64,000 nucleotides of DNA, taken from the NCBI GenBank assembly GCA_947499735.1, contig CANMPP010000001.1, positions 1,426,001 to 1,490,000 on the forward strand. The letters are read 5' to 3'. The translations under genes and the position numbers were made by a program. Source of the stretch: an uncultured Pelagimonas sp. (GTDB lineage: Bacteria > Pseudomonadota > Alphaproteobacteria > Rhodobacterales > Rhodobacteraceae). Below, piece by piece: positions 9,898-20,706 of this stretch. Position 1 is the stretch's first letter; the number at the start of each line of letters is the position of its first letter. The notes under the pieces were generated by a model. That model saw only the letters and a program-made list of their open reading frames with translations, made no database searches and was not told the DNA's origin.

Positions 9898-11316
9898 CTA
9901 TTCGGCCGCATGTGTGTTTTCTTGCTCTAACCGTGCAACGCGTGCACCGGATTTTGCAGATGTCACCACGCCAAGCGATTTCAATTTACGGTGAAGCGCC
10001 GAACGTTCCATACCAACAAAGGATGCCGTACGAGAGATATTGCCACCAAACCGATTGATCTGCGTCAGCAGATATTCCCGCTCAAACGCTTCACGCGCTT
10101 CACGTAAAGGCAAAGTGGCAAGGGTTCCCAACACCACAACACGGTCTTGATCGGACTGCGCAACGCCGCCCTCTTGCGGCAATTCACTGGCCTCGATCGG
10201 TTTTGACGGATCCCCCAAAATCAGAACCCGCTCAATCAAGTTTTTCAATTGGCGGACATTGCCTGGCCACGGCATGGTTTGCATCAGCGCAATCGCATCG
10301 TCAGAAAGTTCGCGCATGGGCAGGCCCTGAACGCCGTTGCATTCCGAAATGAAATGATTGGCCAACATTGGGATATCTTCACGACGATTTGCGAGGGAGG
10401 GAACGTCAATGGGCACAACATTCAAACGATGGTACAGTTCTTGGCGCAGCGTGCCGGCGTCAATTTCATCGTTCAGGTTTTTCGCCGAGGACGAAATCAC
10501 GCGCAAATCGACTTTGACCTTTTCAGTTCCCCCAACCCTGGTGAATTGCTGATCCACGAGAACCCGCAGGATTTTGGATTGCGTACCCAAAGGCATATCC
10601 GCGACCTCATCGAAATAGATCACGCCGCCATTGGCTTGTTCCAACAGCCCCATTTCGACCGTCTTATCCGCTTTTTCACTGCCAAACAGAATGGTTTCCA
10701 TTTTTTCCGGTTCAACACCGGCACAATCCACAGTCACGAAGGGGGCTGACGCCCGGTTTGAATGCATATGGATATAGCGCGCAGCCATTTCCTTACCCGC
10801 ACCTGACGGGCCGGACAGCATCACGCGCCCATTGGATTTGGTCACTTTTTCCAACTGACTGATCATAAGTCGATAGGATGGGCTATCGCCGATCATTTCG
10901 CCAGCGCCTTGCTCACCCCGGCGCAGTTCGGTGTTTTCATGACGCAGTCGCGACGTTTCCATCGCGCGACGGATCACAACCAGCAATTGGTCGATATTGA
11001 AAGGCTTAGAGATAAAATCATAGGCGCCCTGCTTAATCGCAGCGACAGCAATTTCGATATTGCCATGGCCCGAGATAATGACAACTGGCACATCTGGATA
11101 ATCACGTTTCACGACTTTCAGGATATCAATCCCGTCCATCTTGCTGTCTTTCAGCCAGATATCGAGAATGATCAGCGATGGCGTTGCCTTTTCGACCTCT
11201 GCCATAGCTTCGCTGGAATTGCCCGCAAGTCGCGCCGAATATCCTTCATCCTCTAGGATATCTCCGATCAATTCCCGAATATCACGTTCGTCATCGACAA
11301 TCAGAATATCGCTCAT
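9898..11316 (-). CDS. ntrX: Nitrogen response regulator NtrX (sigma-54-activator-like)
   Basis: The 472-residue response regulator has a receiver domain (1-120; phospho-acceptor Asp in LIILDIWL), an AAA+ domain (Walker A SGPSGAGKE, Walker B GVIYFDEVADMP) and a C-terminal Fis-type HTH with SRTASFVGMERSALHRK. It is the partner of NtrY and overlaps its gene by 4 bases. The GAFTGA loop that contacts sigma-54 is replaced by an unrelated segment after LFGSEKA, so it may not work as a classical sigma-54 activator. Confidence 0.93.
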   Translation of the reverse strand: MSDILIVDDERDIRELIGDILEDEGYSARLAGNSSEAMAEVEKATPSLIILDIWLKDSKMDGIDILKVVKRDYPDVPVVIISGHGNIEIAVAAIKQGAYDFISKPFNIDQLLVVIRRAMETSRLRHENTELRRGEQGAGEMIGDSPSYRLMISQLEKVTKSNGRVMLSGPSGAGKEMAARYIHMHSNRASAPFVTVDCAGVEPEKMETILFGSEKADKTVEMGLLEQANGGVIYFDEVADMPLGTQSKILRVLVDQQFTRVGGTEKVKVDLRVISSSAKNLNDEIDAGTLRQELYHRLNVVPIDVPSLANRREDIPMLANHFISECNGVQGLPMRELSDDAIALMQTMPWPGNVRQLKNLIERVLILGDPSKPIEASELPQEGGVAQSDQDRVVVLGTLATLPLREAREAFEREYLLTQINRFGGNISRTASFVGMERSALHRKLKSLGVVTSAKSGARVARLEQENTHAAE

Positions 11317-13661
11317 TGTGCCACCACCTTTTTATTGTCACCCTTAACTTGGGTCATCTTATTCACCAACTCTTCATCCTCCCCGAGTTCCGTTTCACGG
11401 GACTGGGTCAATACTGGTAATCTCAATACAGCCATCGCGCCAAAGCGATCGCCACCTTCAAAAACGGGCGCATCTTCTAGAGACAATGTCCCGCCATGTT
11501 CTTCGATAATTTTCTTCACAATGGGCAATCCCAGCCCAGTCCCTTTGTCACGCGTCGTCACATAAGGTTCGAACAAACGCCCGCGATCTTCGGGCAAGCC
11601 AATACCATTGTCAGAAATGCAAATCTCAACCATCTCGTCATCTCGCATCAGCGACACATGAATTTTGCCGCTATAAAGATATCCCTCAGGTAGAGTTTCA
11701 ACATAAGTTTCAATCGCTTCACCAGCGTTTTTAATCAAATTGGTTAAGGCTTGACCGATCATGGTCGCATCCAATTCGGCGGCAATTTCGCCATCTGCAA
11801 GCTCGGTTGAAAACTGCACATCAGGCTGACCACTCTCTTGCAGAAATACGACGCCCCGCAAGATATCGCCCAGATCCTCGGGTTTGCGATCTGGTTCAGG
11901 CATGCGGGCAAATTTGGAAAACTCATCAACAATACGGCGCAAATCCCCCGTTTGGCGCACAATGACATCTGTCATCTGCTGCAAATCGGCCGCGTCTTTC
12001 GCATCCAAACGGCGGGAAAATTTGCGCCGGATCCGTTCAGCCGACAATTGAATCGGGGTGAGAGGGTTTTTGATTTCATGGGCAATACGCCGCGCCACAT
12101 CGCCCCATGCGGCCATACGTTGCGCGGACACCAATGTGGTCACATCGTCAAAGGCCAGAACGTAACCTTCGCCTGCACCATCGCTCATACGACGGGTCGA
12201 AAGGCGCACAAGCAAATGTTCCACCTTCCCCCCCCGCGAGACTTTGATTTCTTCTTGGACGAATTCCCGCCCTTCATCGCGCAACCGTTCCAGCAGCGAT
12301 CCGAATTCAGGCACGGCGACATTCAGCGGCATTTCCGTGCGGCTTTCATGCCAGTCCAACAACCGTTCCGCTGAACGGTTCACAAATGTAATACAGCCTT
12401 CTGCATCCAAACCTACAACACCTGAGGTGACAGAGGTCAGCACGGAATCAAACAGACGTTGACGACGTTCGATATGGCGGGTGTTTTCCAGCAGGGTTTC
12501 CCGTTGCCCTTTCAGCTGACGCGTCATCTGGTTGAAATAGCGCCCCAGCATGGCAATTTCATCATTGCCCTCTTCTTCCAACACGTGAACGTCCAGATCG
12601 CCGCCGCCAACGCGCTGCGCCGCCCCTGTCAGGCGACCCACAGGGCGCGACAGGCGTTCAGCGAACCACAGGCCTGCCCATGTGGCGGCAAGGATCAAAA
12701 GAACGGCAAACCCGAGATATAGAAGCGCAAAGTCAAACAGGCGGCGTCCACGTTCGGCCTCGCGTTGCTGATAGAACTGCGCCGTTTCTTGTGTATCATC
12801 CAGCAAACGCACCAGATTGCCGTCCACATCCCGCGTCACATATAAATACCGGTCCAAAGCCGCGTTCAGTTTTACAAGCGCTCGGAATTCATTGTTGCTC
12901 AGGTCCTGAATGACCGCGATGCCAGTGTCCTGCAAGGCCAGAAAATCGGCGCTGCTGGGCGGTTCATAGTCAAACAAATATGACCCTTCACCCCGCTGAC
13001 GGATATCTGCCTTTGCGTCAATGATATAAGCCTCACTCAGACCGCGCTGAATTTGTGTTTGGCCATCTTGCAGCAATTGGCGCAACACGCCTTCATCCAG
13101 CGTATCATTGCGTAACAGCGCCGTATCCAAATAACGGGCCAGCGCCTCTGTATCCTCAATCAAACCTTCCGTTTGCTGGGCTTCATAAGCCCGCGCGGCC
13201 GTAAGCGAAGCACCGACCACATTTTGAACACGGGTTGAGAACCATGTTTCCAAACCAAGATTAAGTGAGATCACCGCAAAGACCGCAACAGTCACTGCTG
13301 GCAACAGGGCCATAAGGACAAAGGCCCCGGTCAAACGCAAATGCAACCGCGATCCTGCCGAATGCGCGCGGCGCGCAGCAATCAACCGGGTCACGCGGAT
13401 CACAACCAGTGCAATCAACAAAAGAACGTAGACAAAATCCACAAGCAAAACCAAACGCTGGCCAAGCCCGCTGCCCAGTTCAGTGTCCCAAGGACCCATA
13501 AAGAGAAATGTCAAAACAGCCAGCGCCGGCCCCATAAGGACAAGCGCAAGGGTTCCAAAATTCTGCAAACGCCGCAAGCGTTGCACCCGAAGGAACCGGT
13601 TTTTAGCAGACCCGCGCGCTGCGGGTCTTTTATTGATGAAGCTGCGTGCCATTGTGGCCAC
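11313..13661 (-). CDS. ntrY: Nitrogen regulation sensor histidine kinase NtrY
   Basis: The 782-residue membrane kinase has hydrophobic segments near the N-terminus, a periplasmic sensor region, another membrane segment near residue 310, a HAMP domain, a PAS domain (about 400-500), HisKA with [13 protein letters not shown] and an ATPase domain ending in GTGLGLPIVKKI. It phosphorylates NtrX. Translation starts at GTG 13661, with GGAG six bases before it; an ATG three codons on is a weaker choice. It lies about 100 bases after ntrC and overlaps ntrX. Confidence 0.94.
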   Translation of the reverse strand: MATMARSFINKRPAARGSAKNRFLRVQRLRRLQNFGTLALVLMGPALAVLTFLFMGPWDTELGSGLGQRLVLLVDFVYVLLLIALVVIRVTRLIAARRAHSAGSRLHLRLTGAFVLMALLPAVTVAVFAVISLNLGLETWFSTRVQNVVGASLTAARAYEAQQTEGLIEDTEALARYLDTALLRNDTLDEGVLRQLLQDGQTQIQRGLSEAYIIDAKADIRQRGEGSYLFDYEPPSSADFLALQDTGIAVIQDLSNNEFRALVKLNAALDRYLYVTRDVDGNLVRLLDDTQETAQFYQQREAERGRRLFDFALLYLGFAVLLILAATWAGLWFAERLSRPVGRLTGAAQRVGGGDLDVHVLEEEGNDEIAMLGRYFNQMTRQLKGQRETLLENTRHIERRQRLFDSVLTSVTSGVVGLDAEGCITFVNRSAERLLDWHESRTEMPLNVAVPEFGSLLERLRDEGREFVQEEIKVSRGGKVEHLLVRLSTRRMSDGAGEGYVLAFDDVTTLVSAQRMAAWGDVARRIAHEIKNPLTPIQLSAERIRRKFSRRLDAKDAADLQQMTDVIVRQTGDLRRIVDEFSKFARMPEPDRKPEDLGDILRGVVFLQESGQPDVQFSTELADGEIAAELDATMIGQALTNLIKNAGEAIETYVETLPEGYLYSGKIHVSLMRDDEMVEICISDNGIGLPEDRGRLFEPYVTTRDKGTGLGLPIVKKIIEEHGGTLSLEDAPVFEGGDRFGAMAVLRLPVLTQSRETELGEDEELVNKMTQVKGDNKKVVAQ

Positions 13662-13760
13662 AGGTCACTCCGCTCATATGCGCGACTGTTGCGCCGCTAC
13701 CGCCAAATTTTGTGGTCTTCCCTAGGCTTTCGCCCCAGGCGCCACTCTACTGTGGCCCTT

Positions 13761-15131
13761 TTACATCAATTTGCGGCGGCGTGTCACGTTAATATCGAGG
13801 TCTGTGATCTTCTTACGCAAAGTATTTCGGTTAATGCCAAGCAGATCGGCGCATTTTGCCTGATTTCCGCCTGTTGCCTCTAGAGCAATTTCGATCAGCG
13901 GCGCTTCTACTTCTTTCAAAATACGCTGATACAGGCCGGGAGGTGGCAGGATCGCGCCATGCAAATCAAAGTAACGACGCAGATGCCGCGCGACGGATGT
14001 GCTCAGCTTTTCTGTCTCGCCACCGCGCAGAACCGGACCTGTATCTGGTTGATGGCCAAGGACCGCTTCGACCTCAGAGCGGCTGATTTCATCATTACGC
14101 GCAGTCAAAGACAGACGGCGCACCGCATTTTCCAACTGACGCACATTGCCCGGCCAGCTATAGGCACGGAACAATTCCGCCGCGCTTTCAGATAGCCAGC
14201 GCTTTGGGCTGCCTTCGCGTTCGCAACGCAGCAAGAAATGTTCAGTCAGAAGCGCGATATCTTCGACACGTTCCCGCAAGGCTGGCACATTGATCGTCGC
14301 GCCGGACAGACGGTAATACAGATCCTGACGCACCTGCCCCGCATCCATCAAAGCACCAAGCTCGCCCTGAGATGTCGCCATAAACCGTGGCGAATGTTCA
14401 CCGGCATTGTCCATCATGCGCACAATACGTGCCTGAACCTCATCCTCGATATCGCCGATTTCATCAATCAACAACGTACCACTTTTCACACGCGCCAACA
14501 CACGTGATGGGCCTTCAATATCGGCCAATTCCGCACCGGTCACAGTCACGAACGGCAAGGTCCGGCGATCAGAAAAATCATGCACAGAGCGCGCAATCAG
14601 CGATTTACCTGTACCGCTTTCACCTGAAATCAACACAGGCAGATCCGTGTTCATCACGCGTGCAACCAGACGATAGAGCGCCTGCATCGCGGGCGTCTTG
14701 CCCACCATTGGCATTTCTTCTGGCCCATCCGCATCCAAAACAGGCGTTTCGCGGATCGGTGCGCGTGTGCGATTTTCCAACGCCTTTGCCGTGCGCTTCA
14801 TCAGATCGGGCAAATCAAAGGGTTTGGGCAGATAATCATAGGCCTCCGCTTCGGCGGCCTGAATAGCGGTCATGATAGTGTTTTGGGCCGAAATCACGAT
14901 CACCGGCAATCCGGGGCGATCTTGTGAAATTTTTGGCAGCATTTCCAAACCATTGCCGTCGGGCATAACAACATCAGAGATCACAACATCCCCTTTGCCT
15001 TCACCAACCCAGCGCATCAATGTGGTCAGGGACGAGGTGGCATGCACTTTGCATCCCGCGCGCGTCAGAGCCTGTGTGAGAACTGTACGGATTGTGCGAT
15101 CATCATCTGCAACTAATACTGTGCCGTCCAT
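13761..15131 (-). CDS. ntrC: Nitrogen regulation response regulator NtrC
   Basis: The 456-residue protein has a receiver domain (Asp in [13 protein letters not shown]), an AAA+ domain (Walker [10 protein letters not shown], Walker [12 protein letters not shown]) and a Fis-type HTH with [16 protein letters not shown]. The GAFTGA loop is absent and the AAA+ domain is shortened around it, as is known for Rhodobacter capsulatus NtrC, which activates with the housekeeping sigma factor. An AAAGGAG precedes the ATG. ntrB ends 13 bases upstream. Confidence 0.94.
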   Translation of the reverse strand: MDGTVLVADDDRTIRTVLTQALTRAGCKVHATSSLTTLMRWVGEGKGDVVISDVVMPDGNGLEMLPKISQDRPGLPVIVISAQNTIMTAIQAAEAEAYDYLPKPFDLPDLMKRTAKALENRTRAPIRETPVLDADGPEEMPMVGKTPAMQALYRLVARVMNTDLPVLISGESGTGKSLIARSVHDFSDRRTLPFVTVTGAELADIEGPSRVLARVKSGTLLIDEIGDIEDEVQARIVRMMDNAGEHSPRFMATSQGELGALMDAGQVRQDLYYRLSGATINVPALRERVEDIALLTEHFLLRCEREGSPKRWLSESAAELFRAYSWPGNVRQLENAVRRLSLTARNDEISRSEVEAVLGHQPDTGPVLRGGETEKLSTSVARHLRRYFDLHGAILPPPGLYQRILKEVEAPLIEIALEATGGNQAKCADLLGINRNTLRKKITDLDINVTRRRKLM

Positions 15132-15144
15132 GGTGGAGACTCCT

Positions 15145-16329
15145 TTAATTCAATTCTTTTTCCGGTGCGTCTTTCGGCGCACGCGGCAATGAGATGCGAA
15201 ACACTGTGCGTCCCGGTTTACTATCGACAGAAATCCATCCGTCGTGATCGGAAATAATCTTGGACACCAATGCCAGCCCAAGACCCGTTCCGTTTTCTTT
15301 GCCCGATACAAACGGGTCAAAAATATCTTCTCGAATTTTTTCCGGTAATCCCGGGCCGTCATCAATCACTTCGATTTGCAAAGGCAGAGACATGCCGCTG
15401 CCATCCGCGCGGCGCAGTCGGAAACTGTGTTCGTAATATGTATGCAGCGTGATCTTGCCGCCTTTAGCAGGATCTGATGCTTCTGAGGCGTTTTTGACGA
15501 GGTTCATCACCACCTGCAGCAATTGATCGGGATCCCCGAATGCTGTTGGCAAAGATGGGTCATAATCTTCAACGATCTTCATATGCGCCCCAAACCCAAA
15601 GAGGGCAGAACGGCGCACACGATCCAAAACGTCATGCAAATTGACTGCTGTGCGTTCGGGCGGTGACAGATTTCCAAATTGTTCAACCTGCTCAAGCAGT
15701 TTCACAATACGCCGGGTTTCTTCGACAATCAGGTCGGTAAATTCCAAATCGGCTTTGGGTAGGTTCATCGACAAAAGCTGCGCCGCACCCGCGATACCCG
15801 CCAATGGATTTTTGATCTCATGTGCCAACATTTCCGCCATCCCAATGGCGGATTTGGCGGCGGATTTGACCGAATGGTTCTGCGTCATCCGACCCGCCAA
15901 TTCCCGGGGCGAGACCAGCATTACCATCCAACCGGGCCGCCCAGCCAACGGCGCGATTTGCAGCGAGGACACAACCGGCGGTCGCCCAAATGTGCCCACA
16001 TCGACATCATTCACAAATAGCGGCGATCCATTTTCCCGCGCCCGTGCCAGGCTTTCTTCCAAATGCGTATCAACCGCCAATCGGGCCCAAACGGTTTGTC
16101 CCAACAGCATCTTAGATGAGGCATTTAGAAAAATTTCCGCCTCGGGGTTCACATCCGCAATACGATCTTTTTCATCCAATAAAAGCGCTGGTACGGGCAA
16201 TGAAGACCATAAATGTAGGTCTGGTCCGGCTGACATGGCATCCAGACGCTTTGCCATTACCTCTTTTTCAATCTTTTCCATCTGTGCCTTGTCACCTCTT
16301 ACGAGGTCTTCTTGTCGTGTCGGTGTCAT
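15145..16329 (-). CDS. ntrB: Nitrogen regulation sensor histidine kinase NtrB
   Basis: The 394-residue soluble kinase has an N-terminal PAS domain (about 45-150), HisKA with [15 protein letters not shown] and an ATPase domain with DDGPGLP and [12 protein letters not shown]. It phosphorylates NtrC under nitrogen limitation and is normally controlled by PII protein. Its ATG overlaps the dusB stop as ATGA, so dusB and ntrB are translationally coupled. Confidence 0.94.
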   Translation of the reverse strand: MTPTRQEDLVRGDKAQMEKIEKEVMAKRLDAMSAGPDLHLWSSLPVPALLLDEKDRIADVNPEAEIFLNASSKMLLGQTVWARLAVDTHLEESLARARENGSPLFVNDVDVGTFGRPPVVSSLQIAPLAGRPGWMVMLVSPRELAGRMTQNHSVKSAAKSAIGMAEMLAHEIKNPLAGIAGAAQLLSMNLPKADLEFTDLIVEETRRIVKLLEQVEQFGNLSPPERTAVNLHDVLDRVRRSALFGFGAHMKIVEDYDPSLPTAFGDPDQLLQVVMNLVKNASEASDPAKGGKITLHTYYEHSFRLRRADGSGMSLPLQIEVIDDGPGLPEKIREDIFDPFVSGKENGTGLGLALVSKIISDHDGWISVDSKPGRTVFRISLPRAPKDAPEKELN

Positions 16330-17312
16330 GCTGCCGCTTTCTCGCTGCTTGTCACCAACGCGTGTTTCAAATTATCGATCACATCTGCCGGGACATCTGC
16401 CCGCAGGATTGTCTGGCGCACTGCTTTGGGCGTTTTGGCCCGGTCCATATACCAACCCAGATGCTTGCGAGCGCAGCGCAGGCCCAGATCCACCCCGTAA
16501 AACACCAGCATATCTTCGTAATGCGCACGTACCATGGCCACCAAATCGTCGCCTTGTGGGATATCAGGCGCGGCAGTGCCGTAGATCTCATGCGCGATTT
16601 GGGCCGGGATCCAAGGGGCCCCTTGCGCACCCCGCCCGATCATCACACCGTCAGCGCCCGACAGGTTTAGCGCCTCGCGCGCACTGGCTGCATCCACGAT
16701 ATCGCCATTGGCAATAACCGGAATAGACACCGCATCTTTGACCGCGCGAATGGCCGCCCAATCTGCCTGCCCTTTATAGAACTGACACCGCGTGCGCCCG
16801 TGTATGGTGATCATCTGAACGCCTGCAGCCTCTGCCCGCTGTGCAATATCAGCCGCATTCAGCGATCCATCATCCCATCCCAACCGCATTTTCAAAGTCA
16901 CCGGCACATCAACCGCACCGACAACCGCATCCACCAGCGTTAAAGCGTGATCAGGCACCTGCATCAGCGCAGACCCTGACCAACCGCCAGTCACTTTTTT
17001 CGCAGGACAACCCATATTGATATCGATCACCTGCGCGCCCATATCGGCAACCTGTCGCGCCGCCATGGCCATCGCATCCGCATCCCGGCCAGCCAATTGA
17101 ACAGAAGTGCGCGACACATCCAAACCCAGTTCAGCCTTTTCGCGCGTACCAGGGCGTTCTGTCAGAAATTCGCCCGAAGCGATCATTTCCGACACGACCA
17201 AGCCCGCACCAAACCGGCTGACCAAATTACGGAAAGGTAAATCCGTAATTCCGGCCAGAGGCGCCAATAAAACGGGCGGCGCGATTTTTTGGGAACCTAG
17301 CGAAAAGCTCAA
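16326..17312 (-). CDS. dusB: tRNA dihydrouridine synthase DusB (NifR3)
   Basis: The 328-residue FMN enzyme reduces uridine in tRNA D-loops. Motifs are [13 protein letters not shown] near the start, [11 protein letters not shown] with the catalytic cysteine, and FMN-binding VIANGDI and [13 protein letters not shown]. No good ATG fits the family N-terminus. A TTG at 17310-17312 follows AAGGA at a spacing of 8 and gives [13 protein letters not shown], the usual opening, so I place the start there. It heads the ntr operon, as nifR3 does in Rhodobacter. Confidence 0.92.
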   Translation of the reverse strand: MSFSLGSQKIAPPVLLAPLAGITDLPFRNLVSRFGAGLVVSEMIASGEFLTERPGTREKAELGLDVSRTSVQLAGRDADAMAMAARQVADMGAQVIDINMGCPAKKVTGGWSGSALMQVPDHALTLVDAVVGAVDVPVTLKMRLGWDDGSLNAADIAQRAEAAGVQMITIHGRTRCQFYKGQADWAAIRAVKDAVSIPVIANGDIVDAASAREALNLSGADGVMIGRGAQGAPWIPAQIAHEIYGTAAPDIPQGDDLVAMVRAHYEDMLVFYGVDLGLRCARKHLGWYMDRAKTPKAVRQTILRADVPADVIDNLKHALVTSSEKAAA

Positions 17313-17490
17313 GAGCCTATTCCTTGTGCATACGTTAACAAAATACGGATCAAAGTGATGGCTTTCAATGCACCATACTACAAAAACGGTGAACCGTCGT
17401 GCATTTGCTAATTTTTTAGGCATTTTTGCAGATATTGCAGTTCGCGCCTGTGACGCTTAACAAGGGGCAAAAATTTGGAACCTTACCACT

Positions 17491-18636
17491 ATGACTGCCA
17501 CGCCTCGGATTGCCGCCCTGATTGTTGCTGCTGGACGCGGCCGTCGCGCAGGTGGTCCCGTGCCAAAGCAATGGCAATCCCTGTTGGGAAAACCTGTGGC
17601 CCGCTGGACGCTAGAGCGCTTTGCCGCGATTGCTGAGCTGATCATGGTCATTCACCCTGATGATCGGAAATTTGCTGAAAACCTTTGCGACGGCCTGGAT
17701 GTGACCCTTGTGGATGGGGCGGATGAGCGCGCAGGATCGGTGCGGGCTGGATTACAGGCTTTGGCGATCGCGCCGCCCGATATCGTCTTGATACATGACG
17801 TTGCCCGCCCCTGCATTTCCATCCAATGCATCCAAACCGTCATCGACACTTTGGCCGATCACGCGGGCGCTGCACCTGCCCTGCCGGTGACAGATGCGCT
17901 GTGGACGGGCGAAAATGGAAAGGTCACAGGCCCCCAAGACAGAACCGGCTTATATCGCGCCCAAACACCGCAGGGCTTTCGCTATGCAGATATTATGCAG
18001 GCACATCGTGACTTTTCTGGCAACGCAGCCGATGACGTCGAGGTCGCCCGCGCGGCTGGTCTTGACGTTGCGATCGTGCCGGGCGAGGAACGTAATCTAA
18101 AAATTACCGTTCCCGCGGACTTTCACCGGGCCGCGCAGATTTTGAAAGAAGACAAAATGGATATTCGTCTTGGCAATGGGTATGACGTACATGCCTTTGA
18201 ATCCGGCGACCATGTCATCCTATGCGGCGTTGAAATTCCACATGACAAGGCCCTCAAAGGTCATTCAGATGCGGATGTCGCGATGCATGCGGTGACGGAC
18301 GCATTGTATGGCGCAATGGCCGAGGGCGATATAGGACGACATTTTCCCCCGTCTGATCCGCAATGGAAAGGCGCTGCGTCAGAGATTTTTCTAAAACATG
18401 CTGTGGATCTGGCGCAAAGCAAGGGCTACGCGATTTCCAATATCGACGTGACCATCATCTGCGAAAAACCAAAGGTTGGCCCACATGCGCCAGCTATGAC
18501 CGCGCGCATGGCCGAGATCATGGGATTGCGCGAGGACCGCATTTCCATCAAGGCCACCACGTCAGAACGCCTAGGCTTTACGGGCCGCGAAGAAGGGATT
18601 GCCAGCATTGCCACGGCAACGTTGGTGGCGGCATGA
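17491..18636 (+). CDS. ispDF: Bifunctional IspD/IspF (MEP isoprenoid pathway)
   Basis: The 381-residue fusion catalyses two steps of the MEP pathway. The IspD part (1-220) shows AAGRGRRAGG and VPKQW, HDVARP and a late ERNLKITVPADF. The IspF part starts at about residue 223, with GYDVHAFE, the zinc site HSDADV, and DVTIICEKPK. The fusion is standard in alphaproteobacteria. Its TGA overlaps the next ATG, which begins a three-gene operon divergent from dusB. Confidence 0.96.
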   Translation: MTATPRIAALIVAAGRGRRAGGPVPKQWQSLLGKPVARWTLERFAAIAELIMVIHPDDRKFAENLCDGLDVTLVDGADERAGSVRAGLQALAIAPPDIVLIHDVARPCISIQCIQTVIDTLADHAGAAPALPVTDALWTGENGKVTGPQDRTGLYRAQTPQGFRYADIMQAHRDFSGNAADDVEVARAAGLDVAIVPGEERNLKITVPADFHRAAQILKEDKMDIRLGNGYDVHAFESGDHVILCGVEIPHDKALKGHSDADVAMHAVTDALYGAMAEGDIGRHFPPSDPQWKGAASEIFLKHAVDLAQSKGYAISNIDVTIICEKPKVGPHAPAMTARMAEIMGLREDRISIKATTSERLGFTGREEGIASIATATLVAA

Positions 18637-19121
18637 ATTGGATCGCAACATTGGGCCCAGTCGGATATATGCGCCCTGCCCCCGGCACATGGGGGTCAGC
18701 CGCATCCGTATTACTGGCGCTGCCCTTGCTTTATACCTATAGCATCGCTCTTTTCACCCTTGCCACGATTGCGGCCTGCATCATCGGCTATATCAGCGTT
18801 AAGGCCATGACGGCGGGCGAAGCGGATCCAGATCATTCTGAAATTGTCATCGACGAATTGGCAGGTCAGTGGATCGCGTTGATGCCTGTGGCCTATGGCG
18901 TTTGGTTCACAGGCGCATCGCCTTTGGCATTGTATCCCGGCCTTCTAACAGCCTTTATCGCATTTCGTGTCTTTGACATCTGGAAACCATCGATCATAGG
19001 CAAGGCCGACGCGCGCAAAGATGCGTGGGGCGTCATGCTAGATGACATTTGGGCCGGCATCTTTGCGGCAGGTGTTGTGGCCATTCTGGCGATCCTTGCA
19101 CATTTGCCGGTGATCCTATGA
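18633..19121 (+). CDS. pgpA: Phosphatidylglycerophosphatase A
   Basis: The 162-residue membrane enzyme removes phosphate from phosphatidylglycerophosphate to make phosphatidylglycerol. PgpA motifs are APGTWGSAAS near the N-terminus, IVIDELAGQW and FRVFDIWKP, and DAWGVMLDDIWAG near the C-terminus. There are about four hydrophobic segments. The true start is the ATG at 18633, overlapping the ispDF stop by four bases; a longer open frame upstream only runs through ispF. Confidence 0.93.
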   Translation: MNWIATLGPVGYMRPAPGTWGSAASVLLALPLLYTYSIALFTLATIAACIIGYISVKAMTAGEADPDHSEIVIDELAGQWIALMPVAYGVWFTGASPLALYPGLLTAFIAFRVFDIWKPSIIGKADARKDAWGVMLDDIWAGIFAAGVVAILAILAHLPVIL

Positions 19122-19597
19122 AGATCGCTGCCGAAATCGTGAAACGCGCAAGCGCGCGCGGTCAAACCATCACCTGCGCCGAAAGCTGCACAGGCGGTAT
19201 GATTTCTGCAGCGCTGACAGATATCCCCGGATCATCCGCCATATTCGAACGCGGTTTCGTCACCTATTCCAACACAGCCAAGACCGACCTATTGGGCGTT
19301 GCAGCCGATAGCCTTGCCGAATACGGCGCGGTTTCAGAACAGGTTGTCGAAGAAATGGCATTAGGGGCGTTGAAGAATGCAAACGCTGATTTTGCCCTCG
19401 CTGTCAGTGGAATTGCAGGTCCCGGAGGATCTGAACACAAACCTGAAGGGCGCGTTTGCTTTGCCCTTGCCACACCGCAAACGGTCTTTTCACAGACACG
19501 CGACTTTGGGGCATTGGGCCGGGACAACGTCCGGGCAGCCGCGCGGGATTACGCATTGCAGCTGATCTATAAAGCGCTGGATCTCGGATCAGACTGA
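19118..19597 (+). CDS. pncC: CinA C-terminal-type nicotinamide-nucleotide amidohydrolase
   Basis: The 159-residue protein is the stand-alone CinA C-terminal domain, which deamidates NMN to nicotinate mononucleotide. Visible motifs are TCAESCTGGMISAALTDIPG near the N-terminus with the catalytic serine, FVTYSN, AVSGIAGPGG, and GRVCFA. The ATG overlaps the pgpA stop (ATGA). The gene ends inside the tail of the convergent Coq10/RatA-like gene, a 9-base tail-to-tail overlap. Confidence 0.92.
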   Translation: MKIAAEIVKRASARGQTITCAESCTGGMISAALTDIPGSSAIFERGFVTYSNTAKTDLLGVAADSLAEYGAVSEQVVEEMALGALKNANADFALAVSGIAGPGGSEHKPEGRVCFALATPQTVFSQTRDFGALGRDNVRAAARDYALQLIYKALDLGSD

Positions 19598-20047
19598 CAT
19601 ATTGCCATACAGTTCCGCAGCACGGGTTTCAAAAGCGCGCACGATCTGTTGCATCGCCTGAAAGAAAAACATCCCCGCAGCGCCTGAAAGCAATTTGTTG
19701 CGAAATTCAAAATCCACATCGAAATGAATATTCACACCACCGGTTTCCGCATCTTCAAACCGCCAATTTGACCGCATATGCGCAAACGGACCGTCCAGAT
19801 ATTCGGTTTCGATCTTATGCTCGTCAGACCAAAGGCGCACACGCGAGCCGAATTTCTCACGAAACACTTTGAACGAAATCACCAAATCCGCCAGCATTTC
19901 GCGATAATCGCCTTCGTCCTGATCCGACCGGATCCGCGCCGCAGCGGTCCAGGGCAAAAACTCTGGATAGGATTTCACATCTGCCACCAGATCATACATC
20001 TGCTGTGCCGTATAAGGCAGGTGACGGGTTTCAGCATGTTGCGGCAT
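19589..20047 (-). CDS. Coq10/RatA family START-domain protein
   Basis: The 152-residue protein has the polyketide cyclase/START fold of Coq10 and RatA. It begins with the usual RHLPYTAQQMYDLVADV, followed by YPEFLPW and a C-terminal amphipathic helix. Coq10 binds ubiquinone and supports electron transport; E. coli RatA was proposed to inhibit 70S formation. In alphaproteobacteria the ubiquinone role is the more likely. It is monocistronic and divergent from hpt. Confidence 0.88.
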   Translation of the reverse strand: MPQHAETRHLPYTAQQMYDLVADVKSYPEFLPWTAAARIRSDQDEGDYREMLADLVISFKVFREKFGSRVRLWSDEHKIETEYLDGPFAHMRSNWRFEDAETGGVNIHFDVDFEFRNKLLSGAAGMFFFQAMQQIVRAFETRAAELYGNMSV

Positions 20048-20139
20048 CTGGTTCAGTTCTCTAAAGCGTGACTCTGGCGCACCATGTCGTATGTTGCGCC
20101 GGAAAATTCAAGACCTAAGCACATGCGCAAAGGAACGAC

Positions 20140-20685
20140 ATGACACAACCTGCCTATGTTGTTGACGAAATGATCTCTGCCAAAGCAATCGCTGCACGGA
20201 TTGAGGAATTATGTCGCGAAATTGTAAAGGAATTCCGCGACACAGATAAATTGGTTGTCGTTGGCCTGTTGCGTGGATCTTTCGTATTCATCGCAGACCT
20301 CGTGCGCGAATTGGACCTGCCTGTCGAGGTCGATTTTCTAGAAGCTTCGTCTTATGGCGATGGCATGGAAAGCTCACGCGAGGTACGCATCCTAAAAGAC
20401 CTGCGCGGTGCCATTGAAGGGCGCGATGTTCTGGTGGTCGAGGATATCGTCGATACTGGTTATACATTACACCATGTGGAAAAATTGCTGCGCTCGCGCA
20501 ATCCCAAACGGATGCGGACCATTGCCCTTTTGGACAAACCTGTCCGCCGTGAAGTGGATTTCAAAGCAGACTGGATCGGGTTTGAAATCCCAGACGAATT
20601 TGTCGTGGGATACGGCATCGATTTTGCCCAACGCAACCGCAACCTGCCTTTCATCGGCAAGGTACGGTTCACGCAACAAGGCTAA
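20140..20685 (+). CDS. hpt: Hypoxanthine phosphoribosyltransferase
   Basis: The 181-residue purine-salvage enzyme joins hypoxanthine (or guanine) to PRPP. The PRPP loop is [11 protein letters not shown], and other family signatures are [24 protein letters not shown] and the C-terminal [24 protein letters not shown] lies seven bases before the ATG. It is monocistronic and ends at a two-way terminator. Confidence 0.95.
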   Translation: MTQPAYVVDEMISAKAIAARIEELCREIVKEFRDTDKLVVVGLLRGSFVFIADLVRELDLPVEVDFLEASSYGDGMESSREVRILKDLRGAIEGRDVLVVEDIVDTGYTLHHVEKLLRSRNPKRMRTIALLDKPVRREVDFKADWIGFEIPDEFVVGYGIDFAQRNRNLPFIGKVRFTQQG

Positions 20686-20706
20686 GACCTTATAGCCGCG
20701 TATACC

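Noticed and set aside
13601-13631. Terminator-like hairpin GACCCGC/GCGGGTC with TTTT on the plus strand
   Set aside because: It lies within the first codons of ntrY on the minus strand and faces away from any plus-strand gene; probably chance.
15641-16717. Plus-strand open frame of 358 codons opposite ntrB and dusB
   Set aside because: Antisense to two well-supported genes; Ser/Arg/Pro-rich with no motif.
18363-18632. N-terminal extension of the pgpA frame
   Set aside because: It overlaps the IspF domain, and the product of that part looks like out-of-frame ispF. The ATG at 18633 matches the PgpA N-terminus and overlaps the ispDF stop.
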